Shown: piece after piece, positions 24,987-32,497 of the stretch
Position numbering within the stretch: the stretch's first letter is position 1
How the letters are laid out: every line of letters begins with the position of its first letter
Assembly: GCF_026107455.2 (NCBI RefSeq)
Contig: NZ_JAPCHY010000003.1
Coordinates: 186,001-250,000, forward strand
DNA: 64,000 nucleotides
Reading direction: 5' to 3'
Source: Xanthomonas chitinilytica
GTDB taxonomy: Bacteria; Pseudomonadota; Gammaproteobacteria; Xanthomonadales; Xanthomonadaceae
Translations under genes and position numbers: made by a program
Notes under the pieces: model-generated
The model's database searches: none
What the model saw: the letters and a program-made list of their open reading frames with translations, nothing else
What the model was told of the DNA's origin: nothing

Positions 24987-25630
24987 GGCTGCCCGGGTTC
25001 GAAGCAACGGCGGTAGGCGTGCAGCGCGGCGACGGGATCGGGTTCGGCGAATACGCCGCTGATCACCGCCAGCAGGTCGGCGCCCGCGGCCACCAGTGGT
25101 GCCGCATTGTCCGGGGTGATGCCGCCGATGGCCACCCGCGGCACGCCCAGTGCGGCACTTTGTCGCAGCAGGTCCGGGTGCGCGCGGCGGGTGTTGGCCT
25201 TGCTGCGGCTGGGAAAGAACGCGCCGAAGGCGACATAGCTGGCGCCGGCGGCCACGGCGCGCTGCGCCCGCGGCAACTGGTCGTAGCAGGAGGCGCCGAC
25301 GATCGCATCCGGCCCGAGCAGGGCGCGGGCCGCGGCGATGTCGCCGTCGTCCTCGCCCAGGTGGACGCCGGCCGCGCCCACGGCGCGCGCCAGGGCGGGG
25401 TCGTCGTTGACGATCAGCGGCACCCCGGCCGCGGCGCACAGCGCCTGCAGCGCCGCGGCCTGCTCATGGCGCAGCGCGGCATCGGCCTGTTTGTTGCGGT
25501 ACTGCAGCCAGGCGGCGCCGGCCGCCAGCAGCGGCTGGACCTGCGCCAGCAGGCGTGCGCTGTCGTTGTCGTCGGGGGTGATCAGGTAGACGCCGCGGTT
25601 GTTCCCGGACGAATGTGAAGCGGTGGTCAT
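24983..25630 (-). CDS. thiE: thiamine-phosphate synthase
   Basis: A 215-residue TIM-barrel enzyme that joins HMP-PP and thiazole phosphate to form thiamine monophosphate. Conserved parts are [55 protein letters not shown] and [11 protein letters not shown]. The stop TAG lies in the outer bases of a REP element, so the natural C-terminus may have been changed by the insertion. It is divergent from rubredoxin with a 72-nt gap, too short for a TPP riboswitch, and none is seen. Confidence 0.95.
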   Translation of the reverse strand: MTTASHSSGNNRGVYLITPDDNDSARLLAQVQPLLAAGAAWLQYRNKQADAALRHEQAAALQALCAAAGVPLIVNDDPALARAVGAAGVHLGEDDGDIAAARALLGPDAIVGASCYDQLPRAQRAVAAGASYVAFGAFFPSRSKANTRRAHPDLLRQSAALGVPRVAIGGITPDNAAPLVAAGADLLAVISGVFAEPDPVAALHAYRRCFEPGQP

Positions 25631-25702
25631 CGATGGCTACCGGTGTGGCGGCGGGGGTGGGACAATGCCTGCAGCCAGACCTGACCCAGCCGTGATTATC
25701 CG

Positions 25703-25894
25703 ATGACCGATGCCACCGCCACCACTTTCCGCACCTGGATGTGCGTCGTCTGCGGCTTCATCTACCGCGAAGCCGACGGCCTGCCGGAAGAGGGCATCGC
25801 CCCGGGGACGCGCTGGGAAGACGTGCCGGACACCTGGACCTGTCCGGACTGCGGCGTGACCAAGGACGACTTCGAGATGGTCGAGCTGGACTGA
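25703..25894 (+). CDS. rubredoxin
   Basis: A 63-residue iron protein. The Fe(SCys)4 ligands are Cys14 and Cys17 (CVVCG), and Cys47 and Cys50 (CPDCG). The body YREADGLPEEGIAPGTRWEDVPDTW is classic. It carries single electrons, for example to alkane hydroxylase or oxygen-stress enzymes; the partner is not shown by context. It is divergent from thiE. Confidence 0.96.
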   Translation: MTDATATTFRTWMCVVCGFIYREADGLPEEGIAPGTRWEDVPDTWTCPDCGVTKDDFEMVELD

Positions 25895-25997
25895 CGTCCG
25901 GCAAGGTCGTCGTCCCCCGTTTGGCGGAAAGCGCCCCGCAACGGCCCGTGGAGGGGTTGCCTGGCGGTTTTCTTCTCCGCGGTGGAGAGGCACCGGG

Positions 25998-26077
25998 CCC
26001 CGCCTGCGCGGGGGCGACGGTAGTCGGAGAGCGTGCCGCCAAGCCCGTCAATACGGCCCCCGCCTGTGCGGCGACGG
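25998..26077. repeat. second short palindromic repeat family, two copies
   Basis: CCCCGCCTGCGCGGGGGCGA (25998-) and CCCCCGCCTGTGCGGCGACG (26057-) lie in the gap after rubredoxin; a third relative is at 31372-31395. They resemble the CCCGCGCAGGCGGG intergenic repeats common in xanthomonads. Confidence 0.55.
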
Positions 26078-26122
26078 CGGTGGGCGTTCCGTTCGTGGCG
26101 CGTCGGGCGTCCGGCTCCCCGC

Positions 26123-26581
26123 CTATTCGCTGTTGCGGTTGGCGTGGAAGAACTTCAGCGAGCACAGCGTGGCCGCCGCGCCCAGGAACAGGGTGATGGC
26201 CACCAGCAGCGGTTTGGTCGCCGGCGCGATGCCGAAGATCAGAGCCAGTGCCGACAGTACGCCGATCAGTACCGAGGCCAGTGCGGTGGCCAGCGCCGCC
26301 TTGTTGAGCAGGTCGAACAGGCTGGAAGTGCGCTCCATGGATATCGCCAGCAGATGGGGAAGCCCGCCAAATAGCAGGGCGCCGATGCCGGACGCAAGCG
26401 CCAGGCCGATGCCGATGCCGGCAATGGCCCGCGGATCGGGCCGCAGCGGCTGTCCGGCCTCGCGCGCCATCAGCACGAACAACAGCGTGCAGGCGGCGTA
26501 GACCGTCGCAGCGATGCCGCCGGCGGCCAGCAGTCGCCGCCGCAGCGGGCGCGGCGGTTGGTCGATGGGGAGGGGGCGCAC
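26123..26581 (-). CDS. four-helix membrane protein, unknown
   Basis: A 152-residue inner-membrane protein with hydrophobic stretches near residues 18-40, 50-75, 90-115 and 120-142. No known domain is recognised. The start is GTG with GAAGGCAG upstream, 12 nt after the stop of the SirB1-like gene, so the two are likely co-transcribed. Confidence 0.72.
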   Translation of the reverse strand: MRPLPIDQPPRPLRRRLLAAGGIAATVYAACTLLFVLMAREAGQPLRPDPRAIAGIGIGLALASGIGALLFGGLPHLLAISMERTSSLFDLLNKAALATALASVLIGVLSALALIFGIAPATKPLLVAITLFLGAAATLCSLKFFHANRNSE

Positions 26582-26593
26582 CGGGTGCTGCCT

Positions 26594-27442
26594 TCAGTGC
26601 AGGCGCGAACGCTGGCTGCCCAGCGCCACCAGCTGCTCGCGCACCGAGGCGGCGTCCTCGGCCTGCGGATGCTGCTGCAGGTAGCGCGACAGGTCGTGGC
26701 GGGCACCGGCCAGGTGCTCCAGCTGCAGGTAGGCCAGGCCGCGGTCGCGCAACGCGTCGGCCTGGTCCGGCGCCAGCTTCAGCACGCGGTCGGCGCTGCG
26801 TGCGGCGCGGTCCCACTCGCCGCGTTCGGCGTACACGCCGTGCAGGTTGCGCAGCATCCGCACCAGGATGGCACGGTGCGGAGCGGGGTCGAGGATCTGC
26901 GCCAGCACGCGGTCGTCCGGGGTCTCGCCGCCCAGGTGCGGACGGGCGCGCTCGCGCAGTTCGTCCACGCCCAGCGGGCGCCCGCCGTTGAACGGGTCCA
27001 TCACCAGCACGCCGTCGTCCACCGGCAGTCGTACCAGGAAATGGCCGGGGAAGGAGATGCCATCCAGCGGGATGCCGAGCCGGCGCGAGACCTCCATCTG
27101 CACCAGCGCCAGCGAGATCGGGTTGCCCAGCCGGCGGTCGAACACCTGGTTGAGATAGCTGTTGCGCGGGTCGTAGTACTCGTCGTGGTTGCCGCTGTAG
27201 CCCAGTTCGTCGAACAGGTGGCGGTTGATCGCGGCCACCTTCAGCGGCCAGGCGTCGATGGCGCCCACCTCGATGCGCAGGTGGTCGGCATGGCTCTGCG
27301 CCAGCGCGTCGTAGTGGGCCGGGTCCAGGTCGGGATATTCGTCGCGGGCGATCAGCAGCGCGGTCGGCAGCAGCGGCAGCGCGTCGTTGTCCAGCCCGGC
27401 CAGCGCATCCCACGCCGGCAATGTCAGTTGCGGTTGCGGCAT
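26594..27442 (-). CDS. SirB1-family transglutaminase-like protein with TPR tail
   Basis: A 282-residue protein. The N-terminal two thirds match the SirB1/transglutaminase-like domain (YYDPRNSYLNQVFDRRLGNPISLALVQMEV, GISFPGHFLVR), and the C-terminal ~90 residues hold tetratricopeptide-like helices (NLHGVYAERGEWDRAARSADRVLKLAPDQADALRDRGLAYLQL). The usual protease Cys is not evident in the family, so enzymatic activity is doubtful. It is the first gene of a two-gene unit with the membrane protein. Confidence 0.88.
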   Translation of the reverse strand: MPQPQLTLPAWDALAGLDNDALPLLPTALLIARDEYPDLDPAHYDALAQSHADHLRIEVGAIDAWPLKVAAINRHLFDELGYSGNHDEYYDPRNSYLNQVFDRRLGNPISLALVQMEVSRRLGIPLDGISFPGHFLVRLPVDDGVLVMDPFNGGRPLGVDELRERARPHLGGETPDDRVLAQILDPAPHRAILVRMLRNLHGVYAERGEWDRAARSADRVLKLAPDQADALRDRGLAYLQLEHLAGARHDLSRYLQQHPQAEDAASVREQLVALGSQRSRLH

Positions 27443-27509
27443 GCCCCAAGACTGGCGGCAAAGCCGGCGCGGTTCAAGCCGGGGGCTGCGCCGGCGCGGG
27501 TGCCGCCGT

Positions 27510-27965
27510 TCAGTCCAGGGTCGGGATGCCGGGGCCGAAGCCGAGTTCGGCGCCGTTGCGCAGGCCCAGTTTCTCCGCCTGCCCGGCGTTGAGTTCCAGC
27601 ACGTAGCGCGCCGGCCGGTGGCTGGGATAGGGCGGGCAGGCGTTGCCGGCCGAGCACGGCGGCACGTCGCGCTGCTGCGACACCAGTTTGCGCTGGCTGT
27701 CGAAGTACAGGATGTCCAGCGCGATCTTGGTGTTCTTCATCCAGTACGCCTGCGGTTCCTCGCGGTCGTGGATGAACAGCATGCCGTGGTCGAGCGGCAT
27801 GCTGTCGCGGAACATCAGCCCGCGCGAGCGACTGGCGTCGTCCTGCGCCAGCTCCACCCGGTAGCGCTCGCCGGCCAGTTCCACCCAATGGCTGGCGCCG
27901 GTGCTGACGCAGCCGCCGAGCAGCAGGAGCAGGGTCAGGAAGCTGGCGCGGCGCAGGAGGGTCAT
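27510..27965 (-). CDS. DUF192 lipoprotein
   Basis: A 151-residue protein with a lipobox LLGGC (Cys19). The DUF192 core is seen in YRVELAQDDASRSRGLMFRDSMPLDHGMLFIHDREEPQAYWMKNTKIALDILYFD and YVLELNAGQAEKLGLRNGAEL. The family function is unknown; it often sits in the periplasm or is exported. The ATG at 27965 opens the signal sequence. Nothing suggests an operon. Confidence 0.9.
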   Translation of the reverse strand: MTLLRRASFLTLLLLLGGCVSTGASHWVELAGERYRVELAQDDASRSRGLMFRDSMPLDHGMLFIHDREEPQAYWMKNTKIALDILYFDSQRKLVSQQRDVPPCSAGNACPPYPSHRPARYVLELNAGQAEKLGLRNGAELGFGPGIPTLD

Positions 27966-28303
27966 CGCTGGTGTCCGGAAGGGGTGAAGGCGTTGCGCAC
28001 CTTCGGGGATGCAACGCGCTTCGTCAAGGCAGGCGAGCATGGGCGTCCCGGCCGCGCGCCCGCGCTGGTGACTGCGATGGCATTCCTCGGCGTGCGGTTG
28101 CCGCAGGGCATGTCTTTGCGCCTGGCCTTCCTTCCGCTTGCCCGGCGCTGTCGGGCACATGCGGGGAGCGGCATGGCGTTGTTGTGCATGGCGGCGTGAT
28201 CGCCGCGCGTCCGGGATGGCCTGCGCAAAGCCAGACAGGTCGCGGTCCATTTTCCGGCGCCGGTGCTGGACGCCCCGAAGCGGCTGGGGCAGCCGTTTGC
28301 GTG
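27966..28303. other. 338-nt gap without a recognised gene
   Basis: Both strands have open frames but none has a recognisable product or ribosome-binding site. A GCGTTGC/GCAACGC stem (27990-28017) is the only structure noted. Confidence 0.4.
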
Positions 28304-28816
28304 CTAGGCAGCGCACGCGTGGGATAGCGCGGCGAACAACTGCTGGGTTTGCGCCTGCAGCCGGGCCAGGATTGCGGGTGGTGTCTGCACGAACAACTGG
28401 CAGGACAATGCCAGCGAGGCGGCATCCAGTCCCAGCGGGTCGTCGGCGTTGCGGCCGAGGGTGAAGAAGCGGTCGTACAGGTCGAAGCGGCTTTCCACCA
28501 GTTGCTCGATCCTGCTCCCCAGCTCGAACTCGATGTCATGGCCACCGGCCTGCAGCGGCAGTGGCCATCCACGCGGCGGCCGCAGGCGCGCGCCGCCGGT
28601 GTCCGCATCGATGCCGTCCGGAGCGGCCGCGTGGCGATGGACGCGGCAGGCCAGCCAGAAGCGGAACAGGCACAGTTCGGCGATGGCCACCGGCGGCGAG
28701 GGATGGAGTCGCAGCACCTCGGCGTAGTGGCAGCGGTAGTCCACCTGCACATGGTTCCGCACCACGTCGAAGGGGATGTCGGCATCGATGGAGGGATGAG
28801 CCTGCGAAGGGGCCAT
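28304..28816 (-). CDS. unknown 170-aa protein divergent from an XRE regulator
   Basis: A soluble acidic protein (DIPFDVVRNHVQVDYRCHYAEVLRLH; FELGSRIEQLVESRFDLYDRFFTLG). No known family is recognised. AAGGAA lies 8 nt before the ATG. It is divergent from the XRE-type regulator, with an AT-rich direct repeat in the 140-nt gap that could be the shared operator, so regulation by that neighbour is likely (inference). Confidence 0.7.
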   Translation of the reverse strand: MAPSQAHPSIDADIPFDVVRNHVQVDYRCHYAEVLRLHPSPPVAIAELCLFRFWLACRVHRHAAAPDGIDADTGGARLRPPRGWPLPLQAGGHDIEFELGSRIEQLVESRFDLYDRFFTLGRNADDPLGLDAASLALSCQLFVQTPPAILARLQAQTQQLFAALSHACAA

Positions 28817-28883
28817 GGCTGCATTTCCTTATGGTGGCGTACGCGTGGCCGAAGCGTGCGGATCGGCGTGATATCCTCGTAAT

Positions 28884-28922
28884 GAAAGCAATAAGTTGAT
28901 GTAAATGGAAGCAATAGGTGAA
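28884..28922. promoter_or_regulatory. AT-rich 16-nt direct repeat, candidate operator
   Basis: GAAAGCAATAAGTTGA (28884-28899) recurs as GGAAGCAATAGGTGAA (28907-28922), 23 bp apart (about two helical turns), in the gap between the divergent unknown gene and the XRE regulator. It is the most AT-rich spot nearby. Confidence 0.55.
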
Positions 28923-28956
28923 TCGTCCGCGGGCGCGCTCCGTAACGTTGCGCGCC

Positions 28957-29337
28957 ATGAACGACGAACGCCATGAATTCTCCCGACGCTTGGCGCAGGC
29001 GATGAGCGCGGCCGGTTACGAGCCGCGCCCGGCGGTGCTGTTCCGCCTGTTCAATGCGCGCTATACGGGTCGTTCGGTAAGTTTCCAGAGCGCCTCGCGC
29101 TGGCTTGGCGGACGTTCCATTCCCGAGCAGGACAAGCTGCAGGTGCTGGCCGGCCTGTTCGCCGTGGAGCCGCAACGGCTGCGCTTTGGCGGCGGCAAGC
29201 GGGTGGCCGAGCCGCGCAGTGCATGGCCGGGTGTGGGCGTGCGCGAACGCGAGGTGGTCGAGGCCTTCCTCGCGCTGCCGGCGCGGCAGCGCGAACTGGT
29301 CGGCGAACTGGTGAAGGCGCTGGCCGCGAAGGGTTGA
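28957..29337 (+). CDS. XRE-like helix-turn-helix regulator
   Basis: A 126-residue protein with an N-terminal HTH region (FSRRLAQAMSAAGYEPRPAVLFRLFNARY, SFQSASRWLGGRSIPEQDKLQVLAGLF) of the cro/C1-like type and a helical C-terminus (REREVVEAFLALPARQRELVGELVKAL). It probably binds the direct repeat in its own promoter region and controls the divergent unknown gene. The start MNDERHEF is supported by frame; the ribosome-binding site is weak. It converges with rpiA. Confidence 0.82.
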   Translation: MNDERHEFSRRLAQAMSAAGYEPRPAVLFRLFNARYTGRSVSFQSASRWLGGRSIPEQDKLQVLAGLFAVEPQRLRFGGGKRVAEPRSAWPGVGVREREVVEAFLALPARQRELVGELVKALAAKG

Positions 29338-29384
29338 GCGCGGTACCGCGATGCTGCCGTCGCCGCGCGTGCGGCTTCAGCGCG

Positions 29385-30032
29385 TCACAGCACCCGCGGC
29401 GGTTCGCCGCCGACGATCACCACGTCGGCCGGGCGCCGCGCGAACAGGCCGACGCTGACCACGCCGGGGATCTGGTTGAGTTCGCGTTCCAGCTTGACCG
29501 GGTCGGTGATGGACAGGTTGTGCACGTCCAGCACCACGTTGCCGTTGTCGGTGACCACGCCGTCGCGCCACACCGGCTGGCCGCCGGTCAGGGCGAGGAT
29601 CTCGCGCGCCACCAGGCTGCGCGCCATCGGGATCACTTCCACCGGCAGCGGGAACCTGCCCAGCACCGGCACCTGCTTGCTCGGGTCGACGATGCAGACG
29701 AACTGCTTGCTGGCCTCGGCGATGATCTTCTCGCGGGTGAGCGCGGCGCCGCCGCCCTTGATCAGGTACTTGTTCGGGTCGCACTCGTCGGCGCCGTCCA
29801 CGTACAGCGACAGGGTGCCGGTGTGGTTGAGGTCCAGCACCTCGATGCCGTGCTGCTTCAGCCGCGCGGTGCTCTGCTCGGAGCTGGAGACGGCGCCTTG
29901 GATGCGGTCCTTGATCCGGGCCAGGGCATCGATGAAATAGGCGACGGTGGAACCGGTGCCGACGCCGACGATCATGCCGTCCTCGACGTACTCGATGGCT
30001 TTTTCGGCGGCCAGGCGCTTGGCTTCGGACAT
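29385..30032 (-). CDS. rpiA: ribose-5-phosphate isomerase A
   Basis: A 215-residue pentose-phosphate enzyme that interconverts ribose 5-phosphate and ribulose 5-phosphate. [36 protein letters not shown] (the catalytic Asp region) and [14 protein letters not shown] are all present. The length is typical. A REP pair lies between it and the upstream EVE gene on the same strand. Confidence 0.97.
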   Translation of the reverse strand: MSEAKRLAAEKAIEYVEDGMIVGVGTGSTVAYFIDALARIKDRIQGAVSSSEQSTARLKQHGIEVLDLNHTGTLSLYVDGADECDPNKYLIKGGGAALTREKIIAEASKQFVCIVDPSKQVPVLGRFPLPVEVIPMARSLVAREILALTGGQPVWRDGVVTDNGNVVLDVHNLSITDPVKLERELNQIPGVVSVGLFARRPADVVIVGGEPPRVL

Positions 30033-30062
30033 GGTTGACTCGCTGGATGGGGAAGAGGGGGT

Positions 30063-30130
30063 GTAGGAGCGACGTAAGTCGCGACGGAGCTTTACCGGGA
30101 AGGCCCGGTCGCGACTTACGTCGCTCCTAC
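30063..30130. repeat. REP inverted pair (locus E)
   Basis: Arms 30063-30085 and 30108-30130 are inverted copies of the REP core with the GACGTAAGTC variant in both arms. It lies between rpiA and the EVE-domain gene. Confidence 0.88.
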
Positions 30131-30142
30131 CGGGATTCGGGT

Positions 30143-30621
<479 letters not shown>

Positions 30622-30625
<4 letters not shown>

Positions 30626-31209
30626 GCGGTCAGCGGTTCGGGAAAGAGGGTGGCCTGTTCGGTGCAGATCGCGTCCACCGCCACGTCCCAGCCCTCGACC
30701 GGAAGCGCGGGCACCTGTTGGGCGGCGAAACCGACGCCGACCAGCCAGGGCGGCGCGCCTTGCCGGTGGCGGAAAGCGAAGCTGCGATCATACCAGCCGC
30801 CCCCCATGCCCAGCCGCCGGCCACGTGCGTCGAAGCCCACCAGCGGCGCCACCACCAGCGTCATCGCCTCGGCCGGCAGCGCGTCGGCCGGGTCGATGTC
30901 CGGTTCGGGAATGCCGTAGCGGTTGCTGGTCAGCGGCTGGCCGGGACGCCAGGGCGCGAAGCGCAGCAGCTGGCCGTGCAGCACCGGCAGGCAGTAGCTC
31001 TGGGTGGCGGGCAGCTGCATCTGCCAGCGGTGCAGGGCGATCTCGCCGTCCATCGCCCAGTAGCCGGCCACCGGCCCCGGCGCGTGGGCGAACGGCAGCG
31101 CCAGCAAGCGCGTGGCCAGCGCCTCGGCGGCGGCGATGCGGCCGGCGGCGGGGATGTCGCGGCGGCGCTGGCGCAGCTGCTGCCGCAGTTCGGCGCGGTC
31201 GCTGCTCAT
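30622..31209 (-). CDS. ygfA: 5-formyltetrahydrofolate cyclo-ligase
   Basis: A 195-residue enzyme that converts 5-formyl-THF to 5,10-methenyl-THF using ATP. The family features are [16 protein letters not shown] at the N-terminus, GIPEPD in the middle and the C-terminal [22 protein letters not shown] signature. It sits downstream of 6S RNA on the same strand, the classical ssrS-ygfA arrangement, though here a 445-nt spacer separates the two. Confidence 0.95.
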
Positions 31210-31654
31210 GGCGCGTGGGTGCTGCCGGGTGTGGGCGGGCAGGCTGGAGCAGCTTCGCCGTGGATGCCGGTACCCGTTGCCGTTCCCTTACGGGCGGGAG
31301 AAGCCCCACGACCGCGCAGGGCGCGGGCCACCCGGCGCCTGCCGACAGGATGGCAGTGCGGGTCGCGGGGCACCCGCCTGCACGGGAGCGACGGTGGGAG
31401 CACCGGGTACCCGGTTCGGGAACATTCTGGCGGGGAAGCGGAGCGGACGGGCATCGGCGGACTCGCGGGCGGGACGGGGCAGGCCCGGGCGGGGCCGTGG
31501 CGTCCATTGAAGCCGGTTCGCGGGGCCGGTGCACGTGCGGGCATTTCCGGGAGGCGCTCCCGGCGTTGTCCTGGCGGGGTTCCGCAACGGCAGGTGCCGT
31601 GGAGCGCGGCCACAAAAAGCAGGAGCGGCGTCCGGGGACGCCGCTCCTGCGGGA
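31210..31654. other. 445-nt spacer between ygfA and 6S RNA
   Basis: No gene is recognised. It contains a CCCGCCTGCACGGG palindromic repeat (31372-31395) and the terminator hairpin of ssrS at its right end. In E. coli the spacer is short, so this is an expanded version. Confidence 0.45.
31614..31650 (-). terminator. intrinsic terminator downstream of 6S RNA
   Basis: On the minus strand a perfect 13-bp stem, GCAGGAGCGGCGT / ACGCCGCTCCTGC, is followed directly by TTTTT (31618-31614). It would stop read-through from ssrS towards ygfA. Confidence 0.75.
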
Positions 31655-31845
31655 AAAATTGCATTCTCCGCCATGACGATGCGTGCGAAACGACCTTGAA
31701 CCCGGGGTTCAAGTGGGAACGCTGGGGAACCATCGGGCTTCCCGCTACAAGGCGGACTTGCACACCCGGCGCCGTCGCGCCTCCGTGGTCGTCATTAAGG
31801 GACAAGGCGAATGTTTGCACACGCCGTCGTTCACGGCAGAGAACG
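31655..31845 (-). ncRNA. ssrS: 6S RNA
   Basis: About 190 nt between zapA and ygfA, the conserved gammaproteobacterial position. The 5' GCGTTCTCTGCCGTGA pairs with the 3' TCATGGCGGAGAATGC, with G-U changes, and the next block (ACGACGGCGTGTGCAAAC with GTTTCGCACGCATCGT) also pairs, giving the long closing stem. The 3' half has the hallmark TTGAACCCCGGGTTCAAG hairpin. 6S RNA mimics an open promoter and holds sigma70-RNA polymerase in stationary phase. Ends are estimated from the TATACT box and the last stem. Confidence 0.9.
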
Positions 31846-31852
31846 CAGCGCA

Positions 31853-31858
31853 AGTATA
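31853..31858 (-). promoter_or_regulatory. -10 box of the 6S RNA promoter
   Basis: TATACT on the minus strand, 7-8 nt before the inferred 5' end of ssrS. Confidence 0.6.
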
Positions 31859-31927
31859 GCCATGTTGGCGGCCCGCGCCAGTCCGTTCGTCGGCTTGGCG
31901 CGAATTCAGTGGCGTGATCGGCCGTGC

Positions 31928-32227
31928 TCAGCGCGCAGCGTCGAGCGCGCTGTCCAGGCGGCGGTTGAGTTCGGCCAGGGTGCGCTGCAACGCCTCGTTC
32001 TGCCGCACCTGTTCGTCGCGCAGCTGCTGCAGTTCGTGGGCCAGGTTCAGCGCCGCCAGTACCGCCACCCGGTCGACCGCGGCCATGCGGTTGCTGCCGC
32101 GGATCTCGCGCATCTTGGCATCCAGCGTGCGTGCCGCCGCGTTCAGGCTGTCGCGCTCTTCGGCGCCGACGCCGACGGTGTATTCGCGGTCGAGGATGCG
32201 GACGCTGACCGGTTCGGTGTGGCTCAT
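31928..32227 (-). CDS. zapA: cell division protein ZapA
   Basis: A 99-residue protein that bundles FtsZ filaments at the septum. EPVSVRILDREYTVGVGAEERDSLNAAARTLDAKMREIR is the globular ZapA head, and the C-terminal half is a coiled coil. The ATG overlaps the stop of the upstream coiled-coil gene by 4 bp. It is followed by 6S RNA, as in most gammaproteobacteria. Confidence 0.95.
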   Translation of the reverse strand: MSHTEPVSVRILDREYTVGVGAEERDSLNAAARTLDAKMREIRGSNRMAAVDRVAVLAALNLAHELQQLRDEQVRQNEALQRTLAELNRRLDSALDAAR

Positions 32228-32463
32228 GTGTGCTGCTCCAGCGACTTGAGCCGGGTGATCATCGCTTCCACCCGCGAGCGGGCCTGCTCGTTCTTGGTCA
32301 GCAGCTGCGCGCGCTCGCCGATCAGCTGTTCCTGCTGGTGGCGCAGGCTGCGGTTCTCGTCGGCCAGGCGCTGGTTGCGTTCGAGCAGCGACTCGATACG
32401 GGCGGCGAGGGCCTGCAACTGGGCGATGGCGTCGGAAGGGTCCATGGACGGCACGATAGGCAT
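32224..32463 (-). CDS. TIGR02449-family coiled-coil protein (ZapB-like)
   Basis: A 79-residue protein, almost wholly one coiled coil (AIAQLQALAARIESLLERNQRLADENRSLRHQQEQLIGERAQLL). This small protein regularly precedes zapA and probably works with it at the division site. An alternative ATG at 32445 (MDPSDAIAQL) is equally plausible, since neither has a clear ribosome-binding site. The 4-bp overlap with zapA implies coupling. Confidence 0.85.
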   Translation of the reverse strand: MPIVPSMDPSDAIAQLQALAARIESLLERNQRLADENRSLRHQQEQLIGERAQLLTKNEQARSRVEAMITRLKSLEQHT

Positions 32464-32497
32464 GGCGGCAAGGGCCGGTCAAGACGGCGGCGGCGCC

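Noticed and set aside
25631..25702. TPP riboswitch upstream of thiE
   Set aside because: The gap is 72 nt and shows none of the conserved THI-box sequence.
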